This document shows, one piece after another, positions 45,901-54,060 of a stretch of 64,000 bases of DNA. Each line of letters starts with the position of its first letter. The first letter of the stretch is position 1. A program made the position numbers and the translations under genes. This stretch comes from Solen grandis (lineage: Eukaryota; Mollusca; Bivalvia; Adapedonta; Solenidae). The notes beneath the pieces were generated by a model. It searched no databases and was not told where the DNA came from. It saw only the letters and a list, made by a program, of their open reading frames with translations. Location: positions 71,198,173 to 71,262,172 of the forward strand of contig CM037781.1 of assembly GCA_021229015.1 (NCBI GenBank), given 5' to 3'.

Positions 45901-48594
45901 TAGATGTTACTACAACCTTATGTATTATAGATACCATTGAAAAGGTTGATTAATTGAAGCCAGGATTAATGACTGCTACTTAAATGATAATATACTGTTT
46001 ACATAGTGCAAAACAGTTTAAAAAAAATGCACAGTATTGTCATGGTTACCCCTTTCCCCACCAAAAACACCATGCCTTTACAATGCTGGCTGTACAGTCA
46101 GAGGATTATATCCAGATTATTTTCTGTCAGTTCACTGGAGCCCCTGCTGTTCACATCCTGTATCTCTTATCATTCATCATCAACAACGTGCTGTAAATAA
46201 CATACATGAAACTGTAGAAATATGTTTAATTATATTTTTTCTTATACATCAATTGAGAAATTCTTGAATATTACACTATCTGGTTTGATGGTTCCTGGGT
46301 TGGACCAGTACTCTGTGCTGATGATGGTCCAGATAATTGCCCCCAGTTGGTTCAAATCCACAACCTTCAGATCCAGTCATGTAAACTACTACTGAACCAC
46401 AGCAACATTGAAAGCTTGAAATCTGATTATCTTTGGCTGTTTTTTTGTTGTTGTTTTTTTCCTAATTGTTACAATGATCCTGATCCATCAGCATCCCAGA
46501 AAATAAGTTTGTACTTAATTCAGTAAAGAAATAATCACAAATCTTGATAAAATATGATACATAATATCCTTAAATTATGCATAAAAATTTAGTTCGTTAA
46601 TCTTACAGCATTTGTTATGAACCAAAATTGCTGCATCAGGACAATACCTTTATATATAGGGGTGGGGGAAAGACCAGTGTGGCCTACCACCTGTGCATAC
46701 TTTGGGGGTTATCCCCTCAGTTGTAAGTAGCTAGACATCACTCCAGTGCAGCTCCAGTATAATGCTAAATTTGGTTTAGATATCACACTATATTGAATCA
46801 CTTTATAATTTACAGTAAGTCATTTAAACACAACTCAGAATATAGATTTGGTGTCCAGTGTTGAACCATATTATACTGGGTTTTATGTTATAATGGAGTA
46901 TGTTGTAATGGATCTACTCTGTGTATGACTGAAACAGTGTCACAGTGGAGATTTTGTCCTGGTAATATTTTAAAAGGTGAAGTAGCATGAGAAGGTCAAA
47001 CATAGCATGTGTGATAGTATACATTATATCCTTTGCAGATGATCAGGAGGGAGTTAGACCTAGAGCCAGCCAGCCAGTGCTGCCAGCCTTAGTGACAGGA
47101 AACCAAGCAGTGGTCAAGCTGGACATTCCACATACAGGGCCACCGCTTTCTGCCTCCATCTTGCCCAATGTGCAGACAGATGCCATGCCCAAAGGTTCTC
47201 CTGTCTTCCTGGTGCCAGTTGCACATCCCACACGCGAGAAAATCAGCAGCAGTGCAACAGTAGTCAATCCCTCCCCTAACACTTCCAACAAAGGGAGGTC
47301 ACTCATACTGACCATAACCACATGCTATATCTGTCGCCAGGAGTTCCCTAGTTACAATGAACTGAAGCAACACATGCTGAGTCACACTGCTGCAGGCAAT
47401 TCTGGGACAGCAAGTGTTAAAAAAGCAAAATCTGATCTCATTGCATGTGGAATCTGTGAGTTTGAGTGTAGCTCTTCAGAAATGAAGTCACATCTGGCCA
47501 TCCACCATCTTGATATGGAGGGAGAAGAGTCTGAAACAGTGGAGTTGGAGTCGGACATGCTGATGTCGTCAGAATTCGTAGAAATGCCACCAGATATGTT
47601 GGTAAAGCAGGGACTGGAGTCCGATATTGCCTGCACAATCTGTGGGTTTAGAAGTAAAGACTTGCTGGAGCATGAGTTTCATATGGAGTTACACGTGCAG
47701 GAAGACGCGGACACGGGGGACAGGCTGGTTGGATGTGGGGTGTGTGAGCACCAGTGTCACCTGTCCGAGTTGTCGGCTCACTTGGAGAGTCACAACATGG
47801 AGGATGTGACGAAGAAACTCGATAGTCTTTTCACTGAGACAACACTCAACGGGAATGCTGCCACAAGGTCAGAAAATAAAATTTTCACGTGCAGCACATG
47901 TATGTACACTTCCACACGTCGAGGTCGCATGCGGGAGCACGTACAGACATGCTGCGTGACAGAACCCCAATTTTCCTGTGAGTATTGCGGTAAATTGTTC
48001 CGTGCCAAGCGTTACCTCCGACTTCACAAAAAAAGTCATCAGGCACAAGAAGAAGAGTGGTTACCGGCAGGAAGTAGCAGTAACCGGTTTGAATGTGACA
48101 AATGTAGCTACCGCACGTACCGTGCTGGGCGTCTTCGAGAACACAAATCGATCTGTGGGGTCAAAGATCAACAGTTTGAATGCCCCGTGTGTTACAAGAA
48201 GTTCAAGGCCAAACGTTACATGTCGAGCCACGTGAAAACTCATTTGACTCATGACGGCTTACTTTGTAAACACTGCGGATTTCAAACCTTCAGCTCAGCA
48301 GATTTTATTTCCCATATGCAACAATGTTCCAATGACTTGCTCAAATTCTCATGTGATAAGTGTCATCGACGGTTTGCTGAAGAGAAACAGTTGAAGCGGC
48401 ACATAGCGGCAGCTCACCTGCATGGTGTGAAGGTCAAGGAAGAACCTCCGGATGAGGTTGATAATGTAGGGGGTGTCGCTAGTGTGGGATTGGAAAATAT
48501 TGAGACTGGTCAGGTGACAGATTTTCTGGATACAAAGGATGATGCAGCTGGAGATGATGAGGATGAAAACAACAGGGAAGCTGATAGTAACTGA
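28163..48594 (+). CDS. Zinc-finger transcription factor locus with alternative 3' finger exons
   Basis: Five exons (A 28163-28282, B 34083-34242, C 34576-34677, D 35701-35829, E 38250-38442 with an internal gap) join in frame. Exon E can then join exon F (39431-40914) or exon G (47039-48594). Introns B/C, C/D, D/E, E/F and E/G are all phase 1, so F and G are interchangeable. The N-terminal part (exons A-B, about 87 residues from the ATG at 28181) looks like a compact domain; the rest of C-E is Ser/Gly/Glu-rich linker. F codes for five fingers and G for ten. The layout resembles insect lola or mod(mdg4), but I see no BTB domain. Likely a nuclear DNA-binding regulator. An additional upstream coding exon cannot be excluded. 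Confidence 0.75.
29215..29409 (+). mobile_element. MITE family A (copy A4, 3'-truncated)
   Basis: Left TTAA and inverted end present, hairpin present with one mismatch (CTGCAAGTAACTCGCAG). Sequence stops matching after CTTTATGTGA, so the right end is lost. Confidence 0.8.
30943..30980. repeat. (CT)n microsatellite
   Basis: About 19 CT units with one interruption (GACT), lying inside the hAT element just past the 3' end of its transposase frame. Confidence 0.9.
31109..32813 (-). pseudogene. hAT transposase with BED finger, frameshifted
   Basis: The frame starting at 32813 opens with a BED-type zinc finger (residues about 9-50: VWKFF, C-x2-C, then H-x4-H) and continues through the catalytic-fold region (AAITTDTWTSNATDSYITIT). 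Near 32021-32035 the reading shifts to a second frame that continues with GHFKHSTTL, VSTRWNST and the C-terminal hAT dimerisation segment (PATSVPSERIFSKTGILINK), ending at 31109. The last residues deviate from the usual 'LIFLN' ending. One frameshift plus a damaged C-terminus makes it inactive or misassembled at that point. Confidence 0.85.
32984..33390. repeat. Direct repeat pair in the hAT subterminal region
   Basis: The passage 'gacaaccctt...gccctgg...gccacttaattgtcccg...' through 'caatcgtccaattagc' and 'cgctgcaaactgtca' occurs at 32984-33140 and again at 33232-33390, diverged by several substitutions and small indels. Confidence 0.75.
34083..34242 (+). CDS. Zinc-finger locus exon B (shared N-terminal domain)
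   Basis: Acceptor ttttattccag, donor TGTGCAG|GTAATA. Starts phase 0, ends phase 1. It encodes LQRLSDTGEEAILITTSATD, then GFHGYLGTRKGQRFL and LSSLKEQFLKYCA. Together with exon A this gives a mixed alpha/beta-looking unit ending in FLKYC. I do not recognise a named domain, but its separation from the fingers and lack of low complexity suggest a folded domain. Confidence 0.75.
34576..34677 (+). CDS. Zinc-finger locus exon C (linker)
   Basis: Acceptor gttactgcag, donor GCAGCAG|GTGAGC. 102 nt, phase 1 in and out, so it can be skipped without changing frame. It encodes an acidic Gly/Ser/Asp-rich linker (STEGLPDGDGQEAESGGDTS). Confidence 0.72.
34958..35176 (+). mobile_element. MITE family A (copy A5, hairpin deleted)
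   Basis: TTAA and inverted ends intact on both sides. The internal hairpin has lost most of its second arm (GATCAGCATGCAAGTATGCT), so this copy cannot fold like the others. It lies in intron C/D of the zinc-finger gene. Confidence 0.8.
35701..35829 (+). CDS. Zinc-finger locus exon D (linker)
   Basis: Acceptor actgtttccag, donor ACATCAG|GTAGAT. 129 nt, phase 1 in and out. It encodes DDVEQVSSCGEVSLNGEVHS and a Gln/Gly/Ser-rich stretch ending ADRSSSSTS. Symmetric cassette like exon C. Confidence 0.7.
35873..37179 (+). mobile_element. Helentron-like non-autonomous element (copy 3)
   Basis: Starts TTTTTAGCTCGACTATTCG, ends GAATAGTCGAGCG, then the stem GCTGTC-ctct-GACAGC, then TCTTGTT. The core has about six or seven repeats of 162-192 bp, anchored by 'taacttagaaattttggttaaagttttgcatgc' near 36136, 36328, 36490, 36658 and 36826. 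It lies in intron D/E of the zinc-finger gene. Confidence 0.75.
37330..37600 (+). mobile_element. SINE family 2, plus orientation
   Basis: tRNA-like head (AGTGGCCGAGTGATTTGGGC and TGGGTTTGATTCCTGG), then the family 2 body (GTAGTTCCGGGACTGGTTTG, GGTGTGGTATCATGTCAC) and the tail ATTGACTGAAATA. Confidence 0.6.
37975..38152 (+). mobile_element. MITE family B (copy B1, decayed)
   Basis: Contains the family B core (GCAGACCCAGATCAGACA and GTCTCCTCTGTTTGCTCATA) and the right end CATGAGATAAAGTGTTAA. The left end is mutated. Confidence 0.6.
38250..38442 (+). CDS. Zinc-finger locus exon E (linker, interrupted by gap)
   Basis: Acceptor cttgcccacttcag at its left, donor ATAGAAG|GTTTGT at its right. The left part reads GQSEKA in the frame required by exon D. 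The right part reads AQGMKLTPSLPRSAEMKNVG and ends ASIE plus one base. That right-hand frame gives phase 1, as exons F and G need. The 100 N in between hide an unknown number of residues, and possibly a splice junction, so the two ends might be separate exons. Confidence 0.6.
38266..38365. other. Assembly gap inside exon E (100 N)
   Basis: Exactly 100 N, size unknown. Confidence 0.98.
39431..40914 (+). CDS. Zinc-finger locus exon F: alternative 3' exon with five fingers
   Basis: Acceptor ctcgttccag, phase 1 entry, 493 residues then TAG. The first 350 or so residues are acidic, Ser-rich and without a recognised domain. Five fingers follow at about 40490-40905: FSCKVCGQNF...H-x3-H, YFCTLCSAGF...H-x3-H, FQCENCGYRC...H-x3-C (C2HC type), HKCPYCEKQFAAQRYMRIHM...H, and HTCPYCQNTYPLKNSLLKHM...H. 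It ends in HASQQ right after the last finger. The exon could also be a stand-alone gene, but the in-phase acceptor right before an open frame with no good local start favours splicing from exon E. Confidence 0.78.
41256..41500 (+). mobile_element. SINE family 2, plus orientation
   Basis: tRNA-like head GTGGCCCAGTGGTTAGAGCG with GGGTTCAATCCCCGG, then the family 2 body (AGCTCCCTTTTGTGGTGCTC, GTAGTTCCAGGACTGGTTGG) and the 'gtgatactacagttaggcagcacta' part. It lies in or near the 3' UTR of exon F. Confidence 0.7.
41513..41518 (+). terminator. Candidate poly(A) signal for the exon F transcript
   Basis: First clear AATAAA after the exon F stop, about 600 nt downstream, just past a SINE (41256-41500). 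Confidence 0.3.
42397..42638 (+). mobile_element. MITE family A (copy A6)
   Basis: TTAA both ends, intact inverted ends and hairpin. A few outer-arm changes (TTTTATTCTGTTCAC). Confidence 0.85.
43050..43292 (-). mobile_element. SINE family 1, best-preserved copy
   Basis: On the minus strand: head GGCCTCCGTGGCCAAGAGGG, B box GGGTTCGAATCCCG, body with CAGCTGGCTTGCGGTAGG and CTCCACCTGTAATTAGCTGG, tail TATATGACTGAAATACTGTA, end AAACTCAAATAGTCAAGTCA. The open frame reading through it on the minus strand is SINE, not a gene. Confidence 0.75.
43538..43767 (+). mobile_element. MITE family B (copy B2)
   Basis: Left end TCAACCCTTTACTTCA (TTAA mutated), right end CATGAGATAAAGGGTTAA. Core ACCGAGCAGACCCAGATCAG, then CTTCTGTTTGCTCATACAGT. 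Confidence 0.75.
45135..45345 (-). mobile_element. SINE family 1, decayed
   Basis: Minus-strand B box GGGTTCGAGCCCC with body elements (TGGGTAGAACC-like and CAGCTGG-like words) and a diverged tail at about 45140-45165. Confidence 0.55.
45620..45866 (+). mobile_element. MITE family B (copy B3)
   Basis: Left TTAACACTCCATTTCA, family B core (GCAAACACAGATCAGACAGC, GTCTCCTCTGTTTGCT), decayed right end AAGTAAAGATTACC. Confidence 0.6.
46278..46410. mobile_element. Diverged SINE-like fragment
   Basis: Shares 'ttcctgggtnngaaccagtactctgtg' with 53690-53720 and has a degraded B-box-like GTTCAAATCC. A family 1 tail fragment follows at 46655-46760. Confidence 0.35.
47039..48594 (+). CDS. Zinc-finger locus exon G: alternative 3' exon with ten fingers
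   Basis: Acceptor atatcctttgcag, phase 1 entry (G|AT GAT CAG...), 517 residues then TGA. After a Pro/Ser-rich stretch come about ten C2H2 or C2HC fingers between 47318 and 48420. Examples are TCYICRQEFPSYNELKQHML, FTCSTCMYTSTRRGRMREHV (C2HC), FSCEYCGKLFRAKRYLRLHK, FECDKCSYRTYRAGRLREHK (C2HC), FECPVCYKKFKAKRYMSSHV and FSCDKCHRRFAEEKQLKRHI. The tail has VKVKEEPPDE, a SUMO-acceptor-like motif, then an acidic end. Four of the fingers end in Cys instead of the second His. Entry phase and acceptor match exon E exactly as for exon F. Confidence 0.8.
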
Positions 48595-48904
48595 CAGCAG
48601 TGGATCAATCTGACTGGTCACTGAGTGATCTTTGTACAATAGCACATGAGTGGTCTATGCAAATAGTATAATACCTTTTTCAAGATGCATGTATCTTGCA
48701 GTTTTGGAGATTATTGAACATTTTGCTCATATTTACTTTTTTTTAACAAGATCCAAGAGTAAAATTTTTCACTGCTCTTGGCCTGTTTCAATATATTTTG
48801 TTGAAATTAATTTTATCTTATTAAGAAGTTTAGAAGAATGTTTATCTAATGGAAGTCTACTCATTCCTTCTTTGTACAATGAAACTTAAAGAAGGGTGAC
48901 TTGC

Positions 48905-48910
48905 AATAAA
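48905..48910 (+). terminator. Candidate poly(A) signal for the exon G transcript
   Basis: AATAAA about 310 nt after the exon G stop, the first canonical signal downstream. Confidence 0.5.
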
Positions 48911-49652
48911 TCAGTTGTTGTGAAGAAGATCAATGTTTCTTTCCTGGTTTTAGAAGTAAAAATCTAAGCTCATGACTAGGCTAACACCTCACAAACAGTA
49001 TCACAAGCATGTGTTCTTTTGTATAAAGCAGGTCAACCATTGACTACCTATAAGTATTATCTGGTGTAGCTATTGGTCAATTTGAATATACATGTACTGT
49101 AAAATCTGTCTTAAGCGGTCAAGAGATAGTGACTGTTTAACAAAGGTGGTTGCTAAATGAAGGTTAAACATATAACAAAATGATAGTTTAGTAATATTAA
49201 AACCGACTGCTAAATGCAGGTTGACTGCTCAATACAGGTTGCCACTTCTACAGGTTAAACTGTACCTGTAAACACTGGGAAGGTTCCTACTACATATATT
49301 TCATATCTATATATTAGATACATATAGGGATACTTATCTGTGCAAAATTTTGTGATACCGGCCCCTGATTCTCATGATGTCAAGTTTTCTGTATGCATTC
49401 CCTTTGTGTATAAGCTACATGTGTATTAATACTACTTTTCTGGAATGGTTTTACTGATTATTTTTTTGCGCCTTAAATTTAGTTACAATTATTTATAGTT
49501 TTTAATACTTAAATATTTACTCATGTTGGTTGTATTTATACATAAACATATTCATGAATTAAAATAATCGTGAAACATTATAACATAGTCATTAGGTTGT
49601 AGATGTTAGAAAATGTCCAATCAAGTCATTAAGAAACTAGTGACTTAATTGT

Positions 49653-49872
49653 TTAACCCTTTCCCTCATAGAGGACACCATGAAAAGACCTATGCGAACA
49701 ACATAAAACCAGATCAGCCTGCGAGTAACTCGCAGGCTGATCAGGTTTTATGCTGTTTGCTGCTCCTTAGTGTCTGAAAATGAGGATTCTGTAATTTTGT
49801 AAGGTACTGTTTCTGCAATCAGCTTATGTGGTACTAATGACGCGTCAATGAGTTTATGAGGGAAAGGGTTAA
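49653..49872 (+). mobile_element. MITE family A (copy A7)
   Basis: TTAA both ends, hairpin intact. The right third carries many small deletions (GTACTAATGACGCGTCAATG). Confidence 0.8.
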
Positions 49873-50412
49873 TGAAATGTACCAGCACCGTAAAATTTAA
49901 ACAAAGTCTTTTGTAAGTTTGGTATTTATGAAATATTCATGCAGAAATATAATTTTTATGCCTGTGCCATAATTAAGAATACGTCTAATGTGTGCATGTG
50001 TGTTTGTAAATTTCATGGTTGGGTCATAAATAAGAGAAACAGTTAAAATCTTTTGTCACAAATGATCCCTTTGACCAGCTTATGTGTACCATGCAAGAAT
50101 TGTATCACCAGCTTAAAGGTCAATTTCACTGTGACCTTTTGAAGTACACCCAGGTATAATATAAACATTTTTATGATGTCTTTGTTTTTGACTACTTACC
50201 TTGTGGTACCATGGTCACTAGTGGAGGCCTTCTTGTCTTGTCTACACAATTCTCGTTATTTAATTATCACTGTAGGGATAAATAAATGCAGGGTAACAAA
50301 TATACAATGTAATATGAACAACTGGAGAGAGCCTCAAGATTTGACCATCTGACTTTATTATGACCACAAACAACCAAAACCACCTTGATTTGAAAAAATA
50401 TCATACTTTATC

Positions 50413-50903
50413 TTGAACCTAATAAAGATGCATTTTGATGCTTAAGCAAACAGAACAAACTCAGACTTCTTCCAGGGTCTGATCAGGATCTGTTATGTTG
50501 GCTCATACAGTATTGTAGCTCTGATTGCACACAGCCAGCATAGCAAAGGAAACTGGATTGTTTCATAGATGATTTAAAGTTAATGAAATTAATGTCACAG
50601 GGTGAGAAAAATATGCAGCCTGACTGGGACTCAAACCCATGGCCTTACAGGGCAAATGCTCTAGAGAACAGAGAACAAGGTGAACATGATCTTGGAGCAC
50701 ATACATACAATCACAGTCCCACGTTGGGTGCCAAATGTCACAGGGTTACCACGACTTGAACCTGGGGCCTTTTGCTTACAGGGCAAATGCTCTACTGACT
50801 GAGCTTCCTAGCTGCTAACATAGGATTCTCCCTTATTGTGAGTTACTGGTACCATGACAGTAATATATTCATCAACATGAATATTTATGAGGTTAAGGGT
50901 TAA
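50413..50903 (+). mobile_element. MITE family B (copy B4) interrupted by SINEs
   Basis: Family B core at 50440-50590, then SINE family 3 material in minus orientation at about 50597-50860 (two B-box regions: GACTCAAACCC and ACTTGAACCTGG), then the family B right end at 50865-50903 (ATTTATGAGGTTAAGGGTTAA-like). The SINEs inserted into the MITE. Confidence 0.6.
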
Positions 50904-51030
50904 AGCATTTTCCCAGTCTTTTTATACCATGTAATACATTGCTTCATAGCAATATAAGTTTAACCTGCATTTCTTTTTCCATAAGAAAGTTGAATTGTCC
51001 CATTCACAAATTTTGACCATAATGTCAATT

Positions 51031-51189
51031 GTAACCCTTTACTTCATGAACATCTATGTACAAATTTAGGACTTTATTAATAATAATTGACTGAACTTTA
51101 GATGGGGTCTGAAACAGATTTTTCTTTGCCATGCAGACTGTACAATATTATATGAGCAAACAGAGGAGACCCTGATCAGACAGCTCCTG
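51031..51189 (-). mobile_element. MITE family B (copy B5, truncated)
   Basis: Begins GTAACCCTTTACTTCATGAA and carries the inverted core (AGCAAACAGAGGAGACCCTG). The other end is missing. Confidence 0.6.
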
Positions 51190-52136
51190 TACTCTTCAGC
51201 TGCATGATTCAAGAACTTTCCTTTATCATTTATAATGTGTCAAGAAAAAACCCTGTGCCAGTGCATTTACTTAAGGCGATCCATCCATCATTAAATTAAA
51301 ATCATGGTCCTTCAAATGCTTAAAAAGACCGGCACAGATACCAGCATCCATTGACTGACTTTGCTCTAAGTCAGTAAAGGCTTGAATGTACTATAAAATT
51401 CCCATATTCAGTTGATGGACCATAATCACAATTTAATAATGGATGGATTACCTTAAAATTTTCTATCTTTCACTTAAATTGCTGAAATCTGACACACTAA
51501 TATATTTAATATATATAACATATATAATAGTAGTTTGTAACATTGTAATCAGTGATTTCGTTTTTAGTTCAGTTCAGAAAACATGGAGAAGTATTTACCG
51601 GTTACAATTCTTATTCTACACAATTACTGGTATGCTGTATACTGGACAAGTGACCTTGACCAATTTCAGGTCATGGTCATCAGGTGTTTCTGACTCTGTA
51701 CTATACTGTACTTCTTAATCACTGAAATCACTAAGATTTTTTGGAGATGTGTGGTACAAAAACTGTTGAAATAGTGGATGGGAATTTTTTTTTTTTTTTT
51801 CAGATCAGCAGTTTTACAGTTTTACATGTACATGTAAGGTGGTGTCTGTGTGATTGGTCATTTTCTGAAACTCAAAACTTGGTTGTGATTTCTGTTTCAC
51901 ATTCCACACTTGTTGAATTTACGAATGTTTAACTTTGACAACATGCATGAATAAAATTGTACATATATGTGGTTTCTTTGCTTATAGTTGTATTCCTTTT
52001 GTTGAATGTTGGAGAAGCTTTATCTTGACCATCTTTGGTTATACTGGGTCCCATGTTCTCGATAAATACTTAAGTATGATCTCAGGCTTATACTCATATA
52101 TTTTCTCATGTTTTAGTTTAAGTCTGAATAAGATAT

Positions 52137-52377
52137 TTAACCCTTTCCCTCATATATACTCATTTTGACGCCCTCAATAGGTATCACATAAAGCCTGATC
52201 TGCAGAAAACCACAGTTAAACCTTACCAAATTTAATTACAAAATCCTCATTCCAGACCACTGAGGAGCAGCGAACAGCATAAAACCTGATCAGCCTGCAA
52301 GTTACTCGCAGGCTGATCAGGTTTTATGCTGTTCGCATAGGTCTTTTCATGGTGTCCTCTATGAGGGAAAGGGTTAA
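52137..52377 (-). mobile_element. MITE family A (copy A8, inverted)
   Basis: TTAA on both ends, hairpin intact with one mismatch, opposite orientation to most copies. Confidence 0.85.
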
Positions 52378-53111
52378 GCAGTGTTCTCAACAAAAAAAAA
52401 ATGGTCACTCAAAAATTACACTTAATTTACTGAATAATACAGGGTGTTCTCAAACACTTTTTCATGCATAATTATGAAATTTGACGTAGGCAAAAAAAAA
52501 ATTATAGTTCCATTTCTGATCTCCTGACCGACCCTCTTTTTTAACGCCGACCCTAAAGTTTTTTACCTTTTGCCTTTAAAAAAATATTTCCCCTTTTTTT
52601 ACCTTTCGTTTCATGTAAAAAAAAAAAAAATAAAAATAAAATCCTGACCTACCAACCCCTCTTATTTTATTAGCTGGAGACCAGAAACAAACTTTTTTTT
52701 TTTTTGCCTTAGCTGAGAATGTGCCTAAAAGATGTTTTGAACACCCCTCAAACTAAACAGAGCATGATAATCATACTAAAATCCGAGTTGCTTAATGATT
52801 TTGAGAACACAGGGCCAGGTCATCAGTTCTCAAGTATGATCTCGGGCTCAAATTCGATACTTAAATCCCTTATTTAGAGGTTGAGCATGAAATTCTTACT
52901 TATGTACATTTTTTTTTCAATATCAAGTGATCTATCTGCCTTTCTCTACTAATTGGTCTCAACATGATGAATTGTTATATGTTTTCCAAGTGTGATGGTA
53001 TTACACTGTATCAACAACAGTTACCCATACCAAACATCAAGTAATGCTATAGTGTAGGTTAGAATCTGACAAGAATGATTCCTGTATGGACAGTGATGAT
53101 ATCCAGAAATT

Positions 53112-53350
53112 TTAACCCTTTCCCTCATAGAGGACACCATGAATAGACCTATGCGAACAGCAAAAAACCAGATCAGCCTGCGAGTAACTCGCAGGCTGAT
53201 CAGGTTTTATGCTGTTCGCTGCTTAGTGGTCTGGTAATGAGGATTTTACAATTAAATTTGGTAAGGTTTGAGTTTGGCTTTCTGCAGATCAGGCTTTATG
53301 TGGTACCTACTGAGTGCGTCAAAATGAGTCTATATGAGGGAAAGGGTTAA
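53112..53350 (+). mobile_element. MITE family A (copy A9)
   Basis: TTAA on both ends, hairpin intact. Faces A8 in opposite orientation about 0.7 kb away. Confidence 0.85.
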
Positions 53351-53589
53351 AGCGTCGCAGAACTACTATTTATTAATGCTCATCAATATTGACAGTACAG
53401 TTTGTAGTCAGAATTAGTTTCTGAAGTCTTTAAGAGGACTCTGTAGCCGGGTGGTTATGTATGTATGCATTTATTTAGATCTTGCAGTCAAGGATAACCT
53501 ACAAAAATGCAAGCACTTATTTCAAGAGGGGTCCTGTTGTTTTTGGCTGAAGAGACAACAGGAAGAAGAGACAGTGGCTGGAAACAAGG

Positions 53590-53880
53590 GTGTCAAGGTG
53601 CGATACCATAGCTCTTTTTGCCAATAGATTCCTTGGTCCTTTTATAAGCCGATGTATAGCACTGATAAATAGGAGTCAAAGTTCCTGGGTAGAACCAGTA
53701 CTGAGTATTCCATGTTCCCATAGCAATCTCAATTTGGTGAGTGCTAAACAAGGGTGCATCATGTATCAATTTTAAATGTTTTAGTGTGACGCAGTTCGTA
53801 GCCATACCCGATCGCCAAGCGGACACTACCACTGAGATATTGTGCTGGTTATACAGTCCTGTAGTTGATTACCTTCACTT
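53590..53880. mobile_element. Diverged SINE-like fragment
   Basis: Minus-strand CTCAGTGGTAGTGTCCGCTT resembles a tRNA-derived A-box region. The passage 'cctgggtagaaccagtactgagt' is shared with 46290. Confidence 0.35.
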
Positions 53881-53991
53881 AGCGGCTCTTCACGGTAAGT
53901 TTGAGATCTTGTGTCCAGGTAACTATGGTCACTTCAGTCATTCATGTGAGAACATTTTGAGGCTGGATTACAACAGGTTGGTGGCTCTAAA

Positions 53992-54060
53992 GCAGGCTGA
54001 TCTGGTTTTATGCTGTTCGCATAGGTCTTTTCATGGTGTCCTCTATGGGGAAAGGGTTAA
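53992..54060 (-). mobile_element. MITE family A (copy A10, end fragment)
   Basis: Only the last 69 bp remain, from half of the hairpin (GCAGGCTGATCTGGTTTTAT) to the terminal TTAA. Confidence 0.75.

Larger units (their letters stand above)
40915..47038. other. Interval between alternative exons F and G (6.1 kb)
   Basis: Holds SINEs, MITEs A6, B2 and B3, and AT-rich sequence. I looked for further finger exons (C-x2-C...H patterns in plus-strand frames) and saw none. Confidence 0.5.

Noticed and set aside
46987..47038. ATG at 46987 as the start of a separate gene containing exon G
   Set aside because: The stretch up to 47038 reads as a pyrimidine-rich acceptor region (ending ctttgcag), and the phase fits splicing from exon E. 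A separate gene remains possible only if RNA shows it.
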